Position numbers and translations under genes: made by a program. DNA of 64,000 bases from Ectopseudomonas mendocina (GTDB lineage: Bacteria; Pseudomonadota; Gammaproteobacteria; Pseudomonadales; Pseudomonadaceae): NCBI RefSeq assembly GCF_016008875.1, contig NZ_JADTQG010000012.1, positions 62,001 to 126,000 of the forward strand, in the 5' to 3' direction. Positions 9,252 to 17,602 of the stretch are shown in pieces (position 1 is the stretch's first letter; each line of letters starts with the position of its first letter). Below the pieces are notes generated by a model. That model searched no databases. It saw only the letters and a program-made list of their open reading frames with translations, and was not told the DNA's origin.

Positions 9252-9878
9252 ATGCGTAACCTGATTCTCGGCGCCGCTCTGGCGATCAGCAGCCTGTTCG
9301 GCCTTACTGCCCACGCCGAACCGGTCGCAGGCCAGCAGTATGTCGAGTTGAAAAGCCCGGTGCCGGTGTCCAAGCCCGGCAAGGTCGAGGTGGTGGAGCT
9401 GTTCTGGTACGGCTGCCCGCACTGCTACCAGTTCGAGGCGACGCTCAATCCCTGGGTCGAGAAACTGCCGGAAGACGTCAACTTCGTCCGTGTCCCGGCG
9501 CTGTTCGGCGGCGTTTGGAACGTGCACGGCCAGGCATTCATCACCCTGGAAATGATGAAGGTCGAACACAAGGTGCATGACGCCGTGTTCAATGCCATCC
9601 ATCAGGAGAAGAAGAAGCTGGCCTCGGCTGAAGAGTTCGCCGAGTTCGTCGCCACTCAGGGCGTGGATCGCGACGCCTTCCTCAAGACCTTCAATTCCTT
9701 CGCCGTCAAAGGCCAGATGGAAAAGGCCAAAAAACTGGCCATGGCGTACCAGATCACTGGCGTACCGGTGATGATCGTCGGCGGCAAGTACCGCTTCGAC
9801 CTGGGTTCGACCGGCGGCCCGCAGCAGACCCTTCAGGTGGCTGACCACCTGATCGCCAAGGAGCGCGAGGCGCTCTAA
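9252..9878 (+). CDS. dsbA: Periplasmic thiol:disulfide oxidoreductase DsbA
   Basis: Introduces disulfide bonds into exported proteins. The 208-residue protein has a signal peptide (1-22, cleaved after AHA) and the active site C55-PH-C58 in ELFWYGCPHCYQFE. The cis-proline loop is TGVPVMIVGGKYR near residue 170. The start ATG at 9252 follows AAGGAGTACCCTC. It sits between the cytochrome c genes and the endonuclease-like gene, as in P. aeruginosa. Confidence 0.96.
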   Translation: MRNLILGAALAISSLFGLTAHAEPVAGQQYVELKSPVPVSKPGKVEVVELFWYGCPHCYQFEATLNPWVEKLPEDVNFVRVPALFGGVWNVHGQAFITLEMMKVEHKVHDAVFNAIHQEKKKLASAEEFAEFVATQGVDRDAFLKTFNSFAVKGQMEKAKKLAMAYQITGVPVMIVGGKYRFDLGSTGGPQQTLQVADHLIAKEREAL

Positions 9879-9898
9879 GCGCCCCGCAGGCGCTAAAC

Positions 9899-10771
9899 AT
9901 GATGCGCCGCTGGCGGAAGACACGTGCGGTTGGTCTGTGCGATCCACAGATCAATCCGCACTGCTCGCCGCAGGCTGACTGGCCAGCCGACGGCCTTTTG
10001 CGCCTGCTCAGTTTCAATGTCCAGGTCGGCATCAACACCCAGCGTTATCACCACTACCTGACGCGCAGTTGGCAGCATTTACTGCCCCATGCCGGGCGCA
10101 CCGGCAACCTGCAGCGCATTGGCGATCTGCTCGCCGATTTCGACCTGGTGGCGCTGCAGGAAGTCGATGGCGGCAGCCTGCGTTCGGGCTACGTCAATCA
10201 GGTTGAGTACCTGGCCCAGCAGGGTGCCTTCCCCTACTGGTATCAACAGCTCAATCGCAATCTCGGGCGTCTCGCCCAGCACAGTAACGGCGTGCTTAGC
10301 CGCTTGCGGCCTACCTTGTTGGAGGATCATCCGTTGCCTGGACCACCTGGGCGGGGGGCGATCTTTCTGCGTCTGGGTGAAGGCGAGCACGCGCTGTGCG
10401 TGGTGATGATGCACCTGGCCCTGGGTGCCCGCACCCGTACCCGGCAGCTGGCCTACATCCGCGAGCGGGTCAGCGAGTTTCGTCATCTGGTGCTGATGGG
10501 CGACATGAACACTCATGCCGTCGATCTGCTGGAGAACTCCCCGCTGCGTGATCTCGGTCTGCTTGCCCCGCAGGTCGAGGCGACCTTTCCCAGCTGGCGC
10601 CCGCAGCGCTGTCTCGACCATATCCTGCTCAGCTCTGAGCTTGAACTAGGACGCGTCGACGTACTTAGTCAGCCCATTTCCGATCATCTTCCCGTGGCCG
10701 TGGAAATCCGCCTGCCAGGAGCACAGAATAGCGCGCAAATGCCTATGCTGAAGACGCCATCTCCTGAGTAA
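9899..10771 (+). CDS. Endonuclease/exonuclease/phosphatase family protein
   Basis: A 290-residue protein with the metal-dependent EEP hydrolase fold. Visible motifs in order: LLSFNVQVG (metal Asn), ALQEVDGGS (metal Glu), MGDMNTH (catalytic Asp/Asn) and LDHILLS followed by [10 protein letters not shown] (catalytic Asp-His). No signal peptide is seen. The substrate cannot be read from the sequence; members act on DNA, lipids or phosphoesters. It starts 20 bases after dsbA and ends 5 bases before the diguanylate cyclase, which suggests one operon. Confidence 0.85.
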   Translation: MMRRWRKTRAVGLCDPQINPHCSPQADWPADGLLRLLSFNVQVGINTQRYHHYLTRSWQHLLPHAGRTGNLQRIGDLLADFDLVALQEVDGGSLRSGYVNQVEYLAQQGAFPYWYQQLNRNLGRLAQHSNGVLSRLRPTLLEDHPLPGPPGRGAIFLRLGEGEHALCVVMMHLALGARTRTRQLAYIRERVSEFRHLVLMGDMNTHAVDLLENSPLRDLGLLAPQVEATFPSWRPQRCLDHILLSSELELGRVDVLSQPISDHLPVAVEIRLPGAQNSAQMPMLKTPSPE

Positions 10772-10776
10772 GCCGT

Positions 10777-12645
10777 ATGAGCGATGACGCGCAACGCTGG
10801 AAAGACAAATACCTGAGCAGCCTGGAGCAGCAGGAAAAGCTCGAGCGACTCTGGGAGTCGCGTCTGGATCTGTTGCGCCGTGGCTTGGTGCGCAGCAGCT
10901 TGGCTGCCGAGGGCGCGGACAAGGCGGTCGATCAATGCATGCAGGAAATGCGTGACATCCTCCGTCGCGATGAGATGGATGCCGCCTTGGGTGGCCTGAT
11001 TCCCCGCCTGGAAAAGGCTGTGCTGGATTCCGAGCAGCGCCGCCAGCAGCGTGCCGGCGAGGCCGCCACGGCACTGGCAGGTCTGATCGAACAGCTGCAG
11101 CGCCTGCAGCCACCGCGTGAGGTTCGCAAGGCGCTCAAGTCGCTCGGCAAGCAGCTGCAGGATGCCACCAGTCACCAGTATCTGCTGCCCGCGCTGCTCA
11201 GTCAGCTGAGCAATCTACAAGGGCAGGCGCTGACCGTTCTGCAAACCCCGGTGCAGGAGCAGCCGGGCTTGCTGCAGCGTCTATTCGGCTCACGCGGCGA
11301 GAGCGGCGAAGAGGCCGCACATACTAATCCTGCACCTGCACCTGCACCTGCACCTGCACCTGCACCTGCACCTGCACCTGTATCTGAGCCTGAGCCTACC
11401 GCTGTCTCTGAGCCTGAAGCGCGGGCGCCACTGCTCGCCGCGCATGCGAGCACGCCAGTGGCTGTCGCTCCCGAATCATCGGCGCATCGCCAGGCCAGCG
11501 ACGCGATGCCGGTGCTCGACAGCCTGCCGTTGCCACCTGGCCTGGTGCTGCATGACGAACCCGGCGACAGCCCGTTCTCCCTGCCCAGCAGCGAGCCGGG
11601 CTACAGCGCGGTGGCACCACACATCGCCAACAGCCTGCGCGGTCTGCTCGACGAACTGCACCTGCCGGCACGCCATCTGCCGCAGGGCGAGGCGTTGCGC
11701 CAGCGCCTGGAGGGCAACCTCAACTGGTATGAGCTGGTACCGGTGCTGGATGACCTGGCCGTGCTGGTACTGGCGGTCAGCGACAGTGGCCAGCGCGATT
11801 TCGCCGGTTATCTCAAGCAGCTCAACGAGCGCCTGGCCGCCTTTATCAGCACCCTCAGCGAAGCGCACGAGGGCTACACCGCGTCGGTAGAAAGCACGCG
11901 AAACTTCAACCAGCAGCTGCGCGATCAGGTCAATGACCTGCAGAGCAGCGTGCAGGAGGCGGCCGACCTGGATACGCTCAAGCAGGCGTTGGAGCAACGT
12001 CTGGAGGGCCTGTTGCAAAGCGTCAGCAATCATCAGCGCCAGCGCGACGGCGGTGAGGAAGACGTGGCCGAGCGGCTGCAGGGCTTGGTCAAGCGTGTTG
12101 CCGAAATGGAACTCGAGGCGCAGCAGTTCCGCCAGCATATCGAGGAGCAACGGCAGAAGTCCCTGCTCGACCCCCTGACCGGCTTGCCCAACCGCGCTGC
12201 CTGGAGCGAGCGCCTCGATCTGGAGGTCGCGCGTCGCCAGCGCTACGGCGGTCAGCTGCTGATGGCCGTGCTGGATATCGATCACTTCAAGCGGATCAAC
12301 GATGGCTACGGCCATCTGGCCGGCGATCGGGTGTTGAAGATCATCGCCGGCGAACTGCACAAGCGCCTGCGCAAGACCGACTTCATTGCCCGCTTCGGTG
12401 GCGAAGAGTTCGTTCTGCTGATTCCGGCAACTCCGCTGGAGGGCGGCGTTCAGCTGCTGGAAACCCTGCGCGCGGCGGTCGAAGCCTGCCCATTCCATTT
12501 CAAGGGCGAGCCGGTGACCATCACCTTCTCTGCCGGTATCGCCGAATTCCGCAATGACGAGGTCACCGAGGCCACCTTCGAGCGTGCCGACCAGGCGCTA
12601 TACCGCGCCAAGGGCTCCGGACGAAACCGCGTCGAACAGGCCTGA
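10777..12645 (+). CDS. dgcH: Diguanylate cyclase DgcH-like, GGDEF domain
   Basis: Makes cyclic di-GMP. The 622-residue protein has no membrane segment. The N-terminal half is helical and includes a Pro-Ala linker coded by a hexanucleotide repeat (residues about 184-202). A second helical region (about 350-460) precedes the catalytic domain (about 465-620). The active site is GGEEF (541-545) and the inhibitory I-site RKTD (532-535) stands five residues before it, so product inhibition is likely. Position after dsbA and the EEP gene matches P. aeruginosa PA5487 (DgcH). The linker length may vary between strains. Confidence 0.92.
   Translation: MSDDAQRWKDKYLSSLEQQEKLERLWESRLDLLRRGLVRSSLAAEGADKAVDQCMQEMRDILRRDEMDAALGGLIPRLEKAVLDSEQRRQQRAGEAATALAGLIEQLQRLQPPREVRKALKSLGKQLQDATSHQYLLPALLSQLSNLQGQALTVLQTPVQEQPGLLQRLFGSRGESGEEAAHTNPAPAPAPAPAPAPAPAPVSEPEPTAVSEPEARAPLLAAHASTPVAVAPESSAHRQASDAMPVLDSLPLPPGLVLHDEPGDSPFSLPSSEPGYSAVAPHIANSLRGLLDELHLPARHLPQGEALRQRLEGNLNWYELVPVLDDLAVLVLAVSDSGQRDFAGYLKQLNERLAAFISTLSEAHEGYTASVESTRNFNQQLRDQVNDLQSSVQEAADLDTLKQALEQRLEGLLQSVSNHQRQRDGGEEDVAERLQGLVKRVAEMELEAQQFRQHIEEQRQKSLLDPLTGLPNRAAWSERLDLEVARRQRYGGQLLMAVLDIDHFKRINDGYGHLAGDRVLKIIAGELHKRLRKTDFIARFGGEEFVLLIPATPLEGGVQLLETLRAAVEACPFHFKGEPVTITFSAGIAEFRNDEVTEATFERADQALYRAKGSGRNRVEQA
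11329..11382 (+). repeat. Hexanucleotide tandem repeat inside dgcH
   Basis: Eight perfect copies of CCTGCA (11329-11376) and one variant CCTGTA encode a Pro-Ala run. Copy changes stay in frame and would only lengthen or shorten the linker. Confidence 0.95.
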
Positions 12646-12647
12646 CT

Positions 12648-12676
12648 GCTGCCCCGGGCAATCAGACCGGGGCAGC
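12648..12676. terminator. Hairpin between dgcH and the NCS2 permease gene
   Basis: Perfect 10-base stem GCTGCCCCGG / CCGGGGCAGC with a 9-base loop lies between two convergent genes. There is no T run on either strand, so it is a likely but unusual bidirectional terminator. Confidence 0.55.
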
Positions 12677-12699
12677 CACCAGAGCGGGTCTGTTCGGGG

Positions 12700-14265
12700 C
12701 TAGGTGGTCACCTCTGCCCGTTCCTTTTCTGCAGGTGTGTCCTTACGTGGCGCAGGGGCGTGATCGTCGTCCAGCAGGGGCACTTCATTGCCCTGAGCGT
12801 CATACAGCTTGCCGCCGATGAAGTGGTCGCCCTCGTGCAGGGCGGCGATGTCGCGGTAGCGCAGGCTGCGTTCGGTACCGGCAACGAACACCGACTGCTG
12901 ATCCGAATTGCCGGTCGTGAAGTGGTTGAATAGCAGGTTGAGCAGGATCGCCATGATCGCCGCCGAGCTGATGCCGGAGTGGAAGATGGTTTCGAACCAG
13001 GCCGGGAAATGGTGATAGAAGCTGGGCATGGCGATGGGGATCATGCCGAAGCCGATCGAGGTGGCGACGATCACCAGGTTCATGTTGTTGCGGTAGTCCA
13101 CCTTGGCCAGAGTGCGGATGCCGCTGGCCGCGACCGTGCCGAACAGCACGATGCCGGCGCCACCGAGTACCGAGGTCGGCACCGCGGCAATGACCCGGCC
13201 CATGATCGGCAACAGGCCGAGGGTGACCAGAATCAGGCCGCCGGTGGCCACCACGTAGCGGCTCTTGACCCCGGTGACCGCTACCAGGCCGACGTTCTGG
13301 GCGAACGCGCTCTGGGTGAAGGAGCCGAACAGCGGCGCGATGACGCTGGCGATCATGTCTGCGCGCAGGCCATTGCCGAGACGTTTGGAGTCGATCCTGG
13401 TGTCGATGATGTCGCCCACGGCGAGAATATCGGCCGAGGTTTCCACCAGGATCACCATCACCACGATCAGCATGGAGATGATCGCCGCCACCTCGAACAC
13501 CGGCATGCCGAAGTGCAGCGGTGCCGGGAAGGCCAGCACCGGGCCTTCACTGACCCTGGAAAAGTCGGCCATGCCGAATGCCAAGGCGACCAGCGTGCCG
13601 ATCACCATCGCCAGCAGAATCGACAGGCGCGAGATGGTCGCGCTGCCGACTTTGCTCAATAGCAGAACGGTAGCCAGGGTGAATGCGGCCAGCCCGATGT
13701 TGGCCATGCTGCCGAAGTCCGCCGCCTGGCTGTTACCGCCCATGGCCCAGCGCGCGGCTACCGGCATCAGGGTGAGGCCGATGGTAGTGATGACGATACC
13801 CGTCACCAGCGGCGGAAAGAATTTGGTGATCTTGGAGAAGATTGGCGTGATCAGCAGGCCGATCAGCGCTGCGCCTATCACCGCACCGAACACTACCGGC
13901 AGCCCACCCTCGCCGCCATTGCTGCCGACTATCGCCACGATGGTGGCGACGCTGGCGAACGAAACGCCCTGCACCAGGGGCAGCTGACAGCCGAAGAACG
14001 GCAGGCCGATGGTCTGCAGCAGGGTGGCGGCGCCGCCGACGAACAGCGAGGCCGCGATCAGCAGGCCGATATCGGCGGGTGACAGGCCGGCCGCCTGGCC
14101 GACGATCAGCGGTACGGCAACGATGCCGCCATACATGGTCAGTACGTGTTGCAGGCCGTAGAGCAGATTGGAGCCGATACCGAGGTTCTCGTCCTCGGGG
14201 CGCTGAGCGGTGGAGGTCATGGGGAAAACTACTCGCTGTTGTTCTTGTGCAGTCAATGTAGACAT
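12700..14265 (-). CDS. NCS2 family xanthine/urate-type permease
   Basis: A nucleobase:cation symporter-2 protein of 521 residues with about 12-14 membrane segments. The family start motif LLYGLQHVLTMYGGIVAVPLIVG, the QLPLVQGVSF segment and the central ETSADILAVGDIID region are visible. The sequence resembles the xanthine/uric acid branch more than UraA, but I cannot fix the substrate. The ATG at 14265 has a weak GGAAC site; an internal ATG at 14220 is an alternative start with a poorer site. The long C-terminal tail (about 60 residues after the last helix) is charged and cytoplasmic. Confidence 0.88.
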   Translation of the reverse strand: MSTLTAQEQQRVVFPMTSTAQRPEDENLGIGSNLLYGLQHVLTMYGGIVAVPLIVGQAAGLSPADIGLLIAASLFVGGAATLLQTIGLPFFGCQLPLVQGVSFASVATIVAIVGSNGGEGGLPVVFGAVIGAALIGLLITPIFSKITKFFPPLVTGIVITTIGLTLMPVAARWAMGGNSQAADFGSMANIGLAAFTLATVLLLSKVGSATISRLSILLAMVIGTLVALAFGMADFSRVSEGPVLAFPAPLHFGMPVFEVAAIISMLIVVMVILVETSADILAVGDIIDTRIDSKRLGNGLRADMIASVIAPLFGSFTQSAFAQNVGLVAVTGVKSRYVVATGGLILVTLGLLPIMGRVIAAVPTSVLGGAGIVLFGTVAASGIRTLAKVDYRNNMNLVIVATSIGFGMIPIAMPSFYHHFPAWFETIFHSGISSAAIMAILLNLLFNHFTTGNSDQQSVFVAGTERSLRYRDIAALHEGDHFIGGKLYDAQGNEVPLLDDDHAPAPRKDTPAEKERAEVTT

Positions 14266-14448
14266 TTTGTTCCAATCTTGGCTACTACTTTGTATACATT
14301 TCTACGAATGGTCGCTGCCATGAACGCCGCTGCGTTTTCGGTCACGAAAGCTCCGCCCCCGGCGACAATGCGAGCATCCATGCGCGCGCGGACTCGCGAG
14401 GTGACCCCGCAGGCCCTAGACTATGCGCACCTGTCAGCGGAGCTAGCC

Positions 14449-15039
14449 ATGGACATCTTCAGCATCGCCGTGCTGATCTTTCTCGTCACCGACCCTTTCG
14501 GCAATATCGCCATCTACATCGCTGCGCTGAAGAACGTCGAGCCGCGCCGGCGCATCTGGATCGCCGCGCGCGAGCTGCTGTTCGCCCTTGGTCTGCTGCT
14601 GCTGTTCCTCACCTTTGGTGACAAATTCCTCACCAGTCTCGGGCTGTCACGCGAGGCAACGGCCATCGCCGGCGGTATCATCCTGTTCGTCATCGCCATG
14701 CGCCTGATCTTTCCCAGCCCGCAGGGCCTGCTCGGCGACGTGCCGGACGGCGAGCCGATGCTGGTGCCGCTGGCCACGCCTGCGGTGGCCGGGCCTTCGG
14801 CCCTCGCGGTGCTGATGACCCTGCGCAACACTCACACCGGGCCGCTCTGGGAGCTTTACCTGGCCTTGATCCTGGCCTGGGCGGCGACGGCATTCATCCT
14901 GTTGCAGGCTTCGTTCCTGCAACGGTTCCTCGGTAATCGCGGGTTGATGGCGGTGGAACGTCTGATGGGCATGCTGTTGATCATGCTCAGCGTCGACATG
15001 CTGCTGGACAACCTGCAAAGCGTATTCGGTCACGCATGA
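14449..15039 (+). CDS. MarC family inner membrane protein
   Basis: A 196-residue protein with six predicted membrane segments and the MarC family start MDIFSIAVLIFLVTDPFGNIAIY. The repeat motif DPFGN and the PLATPAVAGPSALAVLM segment are typical. The function of MarC proteins is not known; the older link to multiple antibiotic resistance in E. coli was not upheld. The start at 14449 has a GGAG site six bases before it; the upstream extension of the frame overlaps the divergent permease gene and is not coding. It overlaps ampDh2 by four bases (ATGA). Confidence 0.9.
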   Translation: MDIFSIAVLIFLVTDPFGNIAIYIAALKNVEPRRRIWIAARELLFALGLLLLFLTFGDKFLTSLGLSREATAIAGGIILFVIAMRLIFPSPQGLLGDVPDGEPMLVPLATPAVAGPSALAVLMTLRNTHTGPLWELYLALILAWAATAFILLQASFLQRFLGNRGLMAVERLMGMLLIMLSVDMLLDNLQSVFGHA

Positions 15040-15818
15040 AGTCTCTTTGCCTTGCCCTCGTTGTCGTTCTGCTCACCGGCTGTGCTGGCGGTCTGCGTAT
15101 CGACGACAGCCATATCGCGACTGGCCAGAACAGCCGCGTACAGTACGTCGTGCTGCACTACACCTCCGCTGACTTGCAGCGCTCGCTCGAGCTGCTGACG
15201 CAGACCGAGGTGAGCAGTCACTACCTGATCGGCGATGCGCCGCCGACCGTCTACCGTCTGGTGGACGAAAACCGTCGTGCCTGGCACGTGGGCGTCAGCG
15301 AGTGGAAGGGACGTACCTGGCTCAACAGCACCACCATCGGCATCGAACTGGTCAACCAGGGCTACTACCAGACGCCGGCCGGTCGCTACTGGCAGCCCTT
15401 CGCCCCGCAGCAGATCGACACCCTGATCGTGCTGCTCAAGGACATCGTCAAGCGTCACCAGCTGCCACTGGGCTCGATCATCGCGCATAGCGATGTGGCG
15501 CCGCAGCGCAAGGTCGATCCGGGCCCGCTGTTCCCCTGGAAGCGCCTGGCCGACGAGGGTCTGGTGCCCTGGCCGAACGAAGACGCGGTGGCGCGCCAGC
15601 AGGCGCTGTTCAGCACCAGCCTGCCCAGCGTGCAGTGGTTCCAGGAGCAGTTGGCGCAGCACGGTTACACGGTGCCGCAGCATGGCGAGCTGGACGAGGC
15701 GACGCGCAATGTCATCGCCGCGTTCCAGATGAAGTACCGCCCAGCCAATTACGACGGCCAGCCGGACGCGGAAACCGCAGCGCGCCTGCTGGTGCTCAAC
15801 CTGCAGGCATCAAGCTAG
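15036..15818 (+). CDS. ampDh2: N-acetylmuramoyl-L-alanine amidase lipoprotein AmpDh2
   Basis: Cleaves the muramoyl-peptide bond of peptidoglycan; in P. aeruginosa AmpDh2 is periplasmic, attached to the outer membrane. The protein of 260 residues has a lipoprotein signal with lipobox LTGC (C16). The amidase_2 domain follows with zinc ligands in LHYTS (H41) and in IIAHSDVAPQRKVDPG (His and Asp), and the substrate loop TIGIELVNQG. The C-terminal 70 residues form a peptidoglycan-binding domain (WFQEQLAQHGY..GELDEATRNVIAAFQ). Its start overlaps marC, so translation is likely coupled. Confidence 0.93.
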   Translation: MKSLCLALVVVLLTGCAGGLRIDDSHIATGQNSRVQYVVLHYTSADLQRSLELLTQTEVSSHYLIGDAPPTVYRLVDENRRAWHVGVSEWKGRTWLNSTTIGIELVNQGYYQTPAGRYWQPFAPQQIDTLIVLLKDIVKRHQLPLGSIIAHSDVAPQRKVDPGPLFPWKRLADEGLVPWPNEDAVARQQALFSTSLPSVQWFQEQLAQHGYTVPQHGELDEATRNVIAAFQMKYRPANYDGQPDAETAARLLVLNLQASS

Positions 15819-16228
15819 AGCCTCTCAGCAGGTGTCGTAGCGATCAGCCGCGAGTCGTCCAACGCTGCACTGCGATGAACGGTGGCCGCTTGGTATTCAG
15901 GGTCGGCGAGCATGCTCAGAAAGGCTGCGGACGATGGATAACGCACCAGAAGAAGCAGATCCCAGCGTTCTTCCTGCGGCGCGATCAACGCCAGGTGAAC
16001 GTCAGCCATGATCTGTACTTCACCGCCCACGCCCTGAACCTTGGCCAGCGCGGTGCGGCTGTAGCGGGCATAGGCTTCGCGACCGCTGCAAGACGCAAAG
16101 GGGCTGTCTGCGTCATACGCAGCCTGACTGCTGAAGCGAAGCAGATTGAGCATCACAATCGGCGTGTCGCTTGGCATGCGTTCGGCGAACGCCTGCAAAT
16201 CCACGCTACTTGGGTTGATGCTGGGCAT
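15815..16228 (-). CDS. DUF1330 family protein
   Basis: A 137-residue cytosolic protein. DUF1330 proteins have a dimeric ferredoxin-like alpha-beta barrel fold; the visible pattern is PIVMLNLLRF, then EAYARYSRTALAKVQGVGGEV and LLLLVRYPSSAAFLSMLADPEYQ. The start is at the ATG at 16228, which has GAGGAAC before it. Its end overlaps the convergent ampDh2 end by four bases. No reaction can be named. Confidence 0.82.
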   Translation of the reverse strand: MPSINPSSVDLQAFAERMPSDTPIVMLNLLRFSSQAAYDADSPFASCSGREAYARYSRTALAKVQGVGGEVQIMADVHLALIAPQEERWDLLLLVRYPSSAAFLSMLADPEYQAATVHRSAALDDSRLIATTPAERL

Positions 16229-16371
16229 GCATGTTCCTCGCCTGGTTTTTTTTCCGAGCCTCTCGCCTGAGATCAACTACCGCAAGCGCTATCGATCCGC
16301 TTGATAGTCAGCCATCTGTTCAGCGTGCTGCGGCTTACGCACGGTATTGCCTGGGCCTGGGCCTTGGCTGA

Positions 16372-17040
16372 TCAGCGCAGGTCGGGTTGGAAGTCGCGCG
16401 CGTCGCGTGCCCAGACATCCAGCACCGGCTTGAGGTCATCCAGGGTCAGCTGGCTGCTGCTGTTCTCCAGTGCCAGGCCGTGGCCCTTGCGCACCACCCG
16501 CAGCACCGGCTCGCTGGTGCGCGCATCGAGCGCTTCCAGTTCGATGAAAATCTCCGTGTCGCGATCACGCGTGCCGGCAGCCGTGCTGGCTGCAGCGATC
16601 ACCAGGGCCACGGGGATCACCTCGTAGGCTTTGATCCCTTCGGTCGAGACGTTGACGCCGGTGATTGCGCTGCGCAGCACCAGGCTGTCCATGCTCGGGG
16701 TGTCGACCAGCCTCAGACGTGCGTTCGTCAGCTCGCGCAACAGTGCCTGATGCAGGTAGTCACGCACCTGTTCCAAGGTCTGCGCGCTGACCTGGTCGCT
16801 GGGCGCGGGAGCGGGGTAAAAGCTTGGCTTCTCGACGTAGACCGATGTGTAGCGCTCGCTGCTGAACTGCGGTGAAATCCAGCGCAGCACCGGTGCTCCG
16901 GTGGCTGAGGTGGCAGGCTGCAGTTGGGAATAGTCGGCGAGATAGCCGGAGAATTGCGTGGGTTGGGTCGTCTGACTGGCGCAGCCGGTGAGCAGCAAGC
17001 CAGCGAGAAGACCCAGGCGAAGCGAAGTGGCGTAGCGCAT
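16372..17040 (-). CDS. DUF3313 family lipoprotein
   Basis: A 222-residue protein with a lipoprotein signal peptide, LLLTGCAS with the acylated Cys at residue 20. The mature part carries the DUF3313 pattern: FSGYLADYSQLQP near the start, a central VEKPSFYPAP block, then VRDYLHQALLRELTNA and the Gly/Ala-rich PVALVIAAASTAAGTRDRDTEIFIELEALDA. It should lie in the outer membrane or its inner face. Function unknown. It stands alone between the DUF1330 gene and the response regulator. Confidence 0.85.
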   Translation of the reverse strand: MRYATSLRLGLLAGLLLTGCASQTTQPTQFSGYLADYSQLQPATSATGAPVLRWISPQFSSERYTSVYVEKPSFYPAPAPSDQVSAQTLEQVRDYLHQALLRELTNARLRLVDTPSMDSLVLRSAITGVNVSTEGIKAYEVIPVALVIAAASTAAGTRDRDTEIFIELEALDARTSEPVLRVVRKGHGLALENSSSQLTLDDLKPVLDVWARDARDFQPDLR

Positions 17041-17090
17041 CGGCGGACTCTCCTGTCCATTGGTCTGGAATCAGACTAGATGCCGCTCCG

Positions 17091-17483
17091 TCAGTCCGCC
17101 AGTTCGCCCAGCCGTTGTGCCAGCAGCCTGAAGTCGTAGGGTTTGACGATACTTTCGGTAGCTGCCCCGCAGTCACGAGCGCGCACTTCTTCGAGCAGTT
17201 GGCGCTCGTCGTAGCCGCTGGCGAACAGCACCGGCAGGGTCGGCCGCAGCTGGCGAGCGGCTGCCACCAGCTCGCGCCCGTCCATGCCGGGCAAGCCGAT
17301 ATCGCTCATCAACAAATCGACCTGTTGATCGCTGCGCAACAGGTCGAGCGCGCTGGGGCCGTCGCACAGGGCGTGTACGCGGTAGCCGAACTCACCGAGC
17401 ACCTCCGCGGTGAGTTCGCGCACGACATCGTCGTCCTCGACCAGAACAATGGTCTTGACGCGGGCGCAATCGGTTTCGGTCAT
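17091..17483 (-). CDS. Single-domain response regulator
   Basis: A 130-residue receiver domain without an output domain. The acidic pair ED(17-18), phospho-acceptor D61 in LLMSDIGLPGMDG, and the Lys in SIVKPYD are intact. The start at 17483 follows AGAGAAG; the longer open frame to 17561 has no good site. It is divergent from the hybrid kinase at 17603 with 119 bases between starts, which suggests it takes part in the same phosphorelay. Confidence 0.9.
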   Translation of the reverse strand: MTETDCARVKTIVLVEDDDVVRELTAEVLGEFGYRVHALCDGPSALDLLRSDQQVDLLMSDIGLPGMDGRELVAAARQLRPTLPVLFASGYDERQLLEEVRARDCGAATESIVKPYDFRLLAQRLGELAD

Positions 17484-17602
17484 GAACTTCTCTGTTTCAG
17501 CGCGCAGAATGCGCAAATGTTTGGCAAACTTCGGAGTCTGCACGCGGTCAGTGTGCCACACGCCTTCCCCCGATAGATAAGAAGAAGCGAGACAATCACC
17601 GA

